Shown here in pieces: positions 61,880-64,000 of a stretch of 64,000 bases of DNA; position 1 is the stretch's first letter; each line of letters opens with the position of its first letter. The stretch is taken from the NCBI GenBank assembly GCA_016213205.1, contig JACRAZ010000077.1, positions 1 to 64,000 of the forward strand, in the 5' to 3' direction. The stretch comes from Burkholderiales bacterium (GTDB lineage: Bacteria > Pseudomonadota > Gammaproteobacteria > Burkholderiales > Burkholderiaceae_C). The notes below the pieces were generated by a model. It saw nothing but the letters and a program-made list of their open reading frames with translations. It ran no database searches and was not told the DNA's origin. A program made the position numbers and the translations under genes.

Positions 61880-64000
61880 TCATGGCCGCACCCACACCAC
61901 GGCCGTGCGGGGCGGCACCACGAAGCGGCCCGTGTCGCGCTCGTGGCGGGCCTCGGTGGCCGGCCGCCGGTCCGCCGCCTGGGCGCTGCGGTGCACCGGG
62001 TGCAATTGGTAATCCCGGCCGGCCAGCGCGGGGATCGTCAGCGTGTGGGCCTGCTTGTCGGCATTGAGCAGGTAGACGATCTCGCGGAAGCCCGCGCCGG
62101 GCAGGCCTTCGCCATCGAGCTGGCCCACCAGCACCGTGGGCACCTGCGCCGGGCCGGTGTTGTGCAGGCGCAGGCGCTGGCGGATATCGGCCGCGCTGCG
62201 CAGGCGAAACAGCGTGGAGCTGGCGCGGATGGCCAGCAGGTCGCGGAAGGCATCACGCGACCAGGCGATCTCGGCCGGCCCGGGCGTGATCGACGCATCG
62301 GCCAGCAGCGCCTGCAGCGCCGGCCACTGCGCGCCGTTGTCCTGCTGCGGCGGCAAGCCGGTGCCGAAGTGGTGGTCGGTGCAGGTCCAGTCGAGCCGGT
62401 TGAACCAGTCGCCCGAGTCGAAGCTGTTGCCATCCATCGACTTGCTGCGCAGGATGTCCTGGCCGGCATGGAAGTAGGCAATGCCCTGGCTGAACGCCAC
62501 CACCGCGGTGCCGAGCGCCTGCACCCGGGCGCGGTCTTCCCGGCTCGTGCCGGGCGGCAGCTTGCCGGCGTTCTCGTCGAACAGGGTGCGGTTGTCGTGG
62601 TTCTCGGCGTAGTTCACCACCTCGTCCGGCTCGGCCACGTAGCCGGCGGGCTGGTCGCCGTAGGGGATGCGCTCGGCCGCCACGGTGCTGCCGTCGTGGG
62701 TGGTGATGGGGTAGTCGCGCAGCGAGCCGGCCAGGCCCACGCGCAGCATGTCGGCCGCGCGCCGCAGGTCGGCGTCGCCCGTGTCGGCGGGCGCCTGGGG
62801 ATGCCGGTCGTACACCAGGCCGTTGAGCCAGCCCTGCGTGTGCAGGCCGCCGCGGCCGCGCAAGGCGTCGCGCGCGCGGTCGCTGAAGGTGGCGATGCCG
62901 CTGCCGTTGAGCGACAGCTGCGAGGCCTGCTCGAAGCGCGCGCCATGGGCCACCTCGCCGAAGTTCCAGCCCTCGCCGATGAGCGCGATGTCGCGGCCGG
63001 TGGCCTCGCGCAGCCGCTGCTTCAGCCGCAGCATCAGCGCCTTGGGCTGGTGGCCCATCAGGTCGAAGCGGAAGGAATCGATGCGGTAGGCCTGGGCCCA
63101 GGTGAGCACCGAGTCGACCAGCAGCCTGCCCATCATGCGGTGCTCGGTGGCGGTGTTGTCGCAGCAGGTGGAGCGCTCGACGCGGCCCATCCCGTCCAGC
63201 CGGTGGTAGTAGCCGGGCACGATGCGGTCCAGCACCGAGGCCGGGTGCTGGCCGGAGGCACTGGTGTGGTTGTAGACCATGTCCATGCCCACCCGCAGGC
63301 CGGCGTCGTGCAGCGCCTGCACCATCTGCCGGAATTCGAGGATGCGGGCCGCGCCGTCGTCCACCCGGGTGGCGTAACTGCCCTCGGGCACGGTGTAGTG
63401 CAGCGGGTCGTAGCCCCAGTTGAAGCAGTCGGTCGCGGCGCCGGCCATCACCAGCGCCTGCTGCGCCGGGCTGTCGGGCGCGGCGCGGCGCAGGGCCGCG
63501 GCGTCCGGCGTGCTGCAGCCCTGCTCGGGCACGGTGGCGAAGTCGAACACCGGCAGCAGGTGCAGGTCGGTCACGCCGGCACGGGCCAGCGCCGCCAGGT
63601 GGCGCATGCCGGTGCTGCCAGCCACCGTGAAGGCCGCGTATTTGCCACGATAGGCCTGCGGCACGGTGTCATCGCCGATCGAGAAATCGCGCACGTGCAG
63701 CTCGTAGATCACCAGGTCGGTGGCCGCCTGCACCGTGGCCGGCGTGGCGTGGCGGTCCCAGCCCGGCGGCTTGAGCGCCGGGCTGTCCAGCGCGAACACC
63801 ACGCTGCGCCGCGAATCGGCGGTCAGGCCCAGCGCATACGGGTCGGTGACCCGGTTGCGCACCCGGCCGACCCCCGGCACCACGCCGTCCACCAGGTAGC
63901 GGTAGCTGCGGCCGGACAGATCACCCGGCACCCGTGCCGCCCAGATGCCGGTGCGCGCATCACGCTGCATCGGCAGCACCCGTCGCGCCGGGCCGGTGGC
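61880..64000 (-). CDS. Pullulanase-type alpha-1,6-glucosidase (5' end outside window)
   Basis: The reading frame stays open to the edge (base 64000), so the N-terminal part is missing; about 706 codons are present. It is a GH13 enzyme that cleaves alpha-1,6 bonds in pullulan, glycogen or limit dextrins. GH13 motifs: YNHTSASG, the catalytic Asp in [12 protein letters not shown] (bases 63062-63064) and the acid Glu in [10 protein letters not shown] (62972-62974), then [13 protein letters not shown] with the transition-state Asp. The visible start [20 protein letters not shown] is a starch-binding-type beta domain. NAD-free, extracellular or periplasmic location is likely, but the signal peptide is not in view. 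Confidence 0.94.
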   Translation of the reverse strand, partial: ATGPARRVLPMQRDARTGIWAARVPGDLSGRSYRYLVDGVVPGVGRVRNRVTDPYALGLTADSRRSVVFALDSPALKPPGWDRHATPATVQAATDLVIYELHVRDFSIGDDTVPQAYRGKYAAFTVAGSTGMRHLAALARAGVTDLHLLPVFDFATVPEQGCSTPDAAALRRAAPDSPAQQALVMAGAATDCFNWGYDPLHYTVPEGSYATRVDDGAARILEFRQMVQALHDAGLRVGMDMVYNHTSASGQHPASVLDRIVPGYYHRLDGMGRVERSTCCDNTATEHRMMGRLLVDSVLTWAQAYRIDSFRFDLMGHQPKALMLRLKQRLREATGRDIALIGEGWNFGEVAHGARFEQASQLSLNGSGIATFSDRARDALRGRGGLHTQGWLNGLVYDRHPQAPADTGDADLRRAADMLRVGLAGSLRDYPITTHDGSTVAAERIPYGDQPAGYVAEPDEVVNYAENHDNRTLFDENAGKLPPGTSREDRARVQALGTAVVAFSQGIAYFHAGQDILRSKSMDGNSFDSGDWFNRLDWTCTDHHFGTGLPPQQDNGAQWPALQALLADASITPGPAEIAWSRDAFRDLLAIRASSTLFRLRSAADIRQRLRLHNTGPAQVPTVLVGQLDGEGLPGAGFREIVYLLNADKQAHTLTIPALAGRDYQLHPVHRSAQAADRRPATEARHERDTGRFVVPPRTAVVWVRP

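Overview
This 64 kb window is GC-rich chromosomal DNA (about 70% by eye) with very dense coding. It suggests a betaproteobacterium of the order Burkholderiales, probably near the Rubrivivax/Leptothrix/Ideonella group. The evidence is gene content: the order pyrG-kdsA-eno-ftsB, a Bug-family (TctC) binding protein, a DUF455 ferritin-like protein, OruR-type AraC and Crp/Fnr regulators, and the style of the intergenic repeats. The placement is an inference from family knowledge. No rRNA, tRNA, CRISPR array, transposase or phage gene was seen.

Layout. 1-6.3 kb: the 3' part of pyrG, then kdsA, a DUF1330 gene, a large exported deacetylase-like protein, eno and ftsB. 6.3-8.3 kb: pnuC, a Crp/Fnr regulator and a NadR-like kinase, which look like a nicotinamide riboside salvage unit. 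8.4-12.3 kb: hslO and a gamma-carbonic anhydrase on the minus strand, diverging from a ferritin-like gene coupled to an M81 metallopeptidase. 12.3-12.9 kb: no intact gene. 12.9-15.7 kb: a hydrolase/LuxR regulator divergent from a FAD-dependent oxidoreductase. 15.8-20 kb, minus strand: a polar amino acid ABC transporter, xerD and a Bug protein. 20.2-21.9 kb: an AEC transporter and ferredoxin-NADP reductase. 22.1-36.4 kb: the widespread queG-tsaE-amiC-mutL-miaA neighbourhood, expanded by dedA, a branched-chain amino acid binding protein, an antiporter, an AraC/esterase pair, rluF and an MFS exporter. 36.4-41.9 kb: a LolD/FtsX-like ABC system with an AttH-type protein, split by a di-iron ODP/MBL gene and a repeat block. 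41.9-49.8 kb: a degenerate GGDEF protein, an acetyl-CoA hydrolase/transferase and a marR-nodT-emrA-emrB efflux operon. 50-53.1 kb: an ABC exporter, thyA and folA. 53.2-56.6 kb: a small TPR-like membrane protein and an MlaE-MCE-lipoprotein set without its ATPase. 56.8-60 kb: a DUF8021-like lipoprotein and a second carboxylesterase. 60-64 kb, minus strand: a pullulanase (its 5' end lies outside the window) followed by an exported fibronectin-type protein.

Most of the window is housekeeping: CTP, KDO, glycolysis, division, tRNA modification, mismatch repair and thymidylate/folate metabolism. Accessory transport and esterase genes are set between conserved blocks. The observations most worth following are the oxygen-sensor-like ODP gene with a Crp/Fnr-type palindrome and a probably leaderless start, the NAD-salvage operon with an embedded regulator and a Cys/His-tailed kinase, the c-di-GMP protein with a lost catalytic motif but a kept I-site, the MCE operon without an ATPase, and a family of dispersed intergenic repeats placed just after stop codons. 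I saw no convincing, wholly new multi-gene defence or mobile system.
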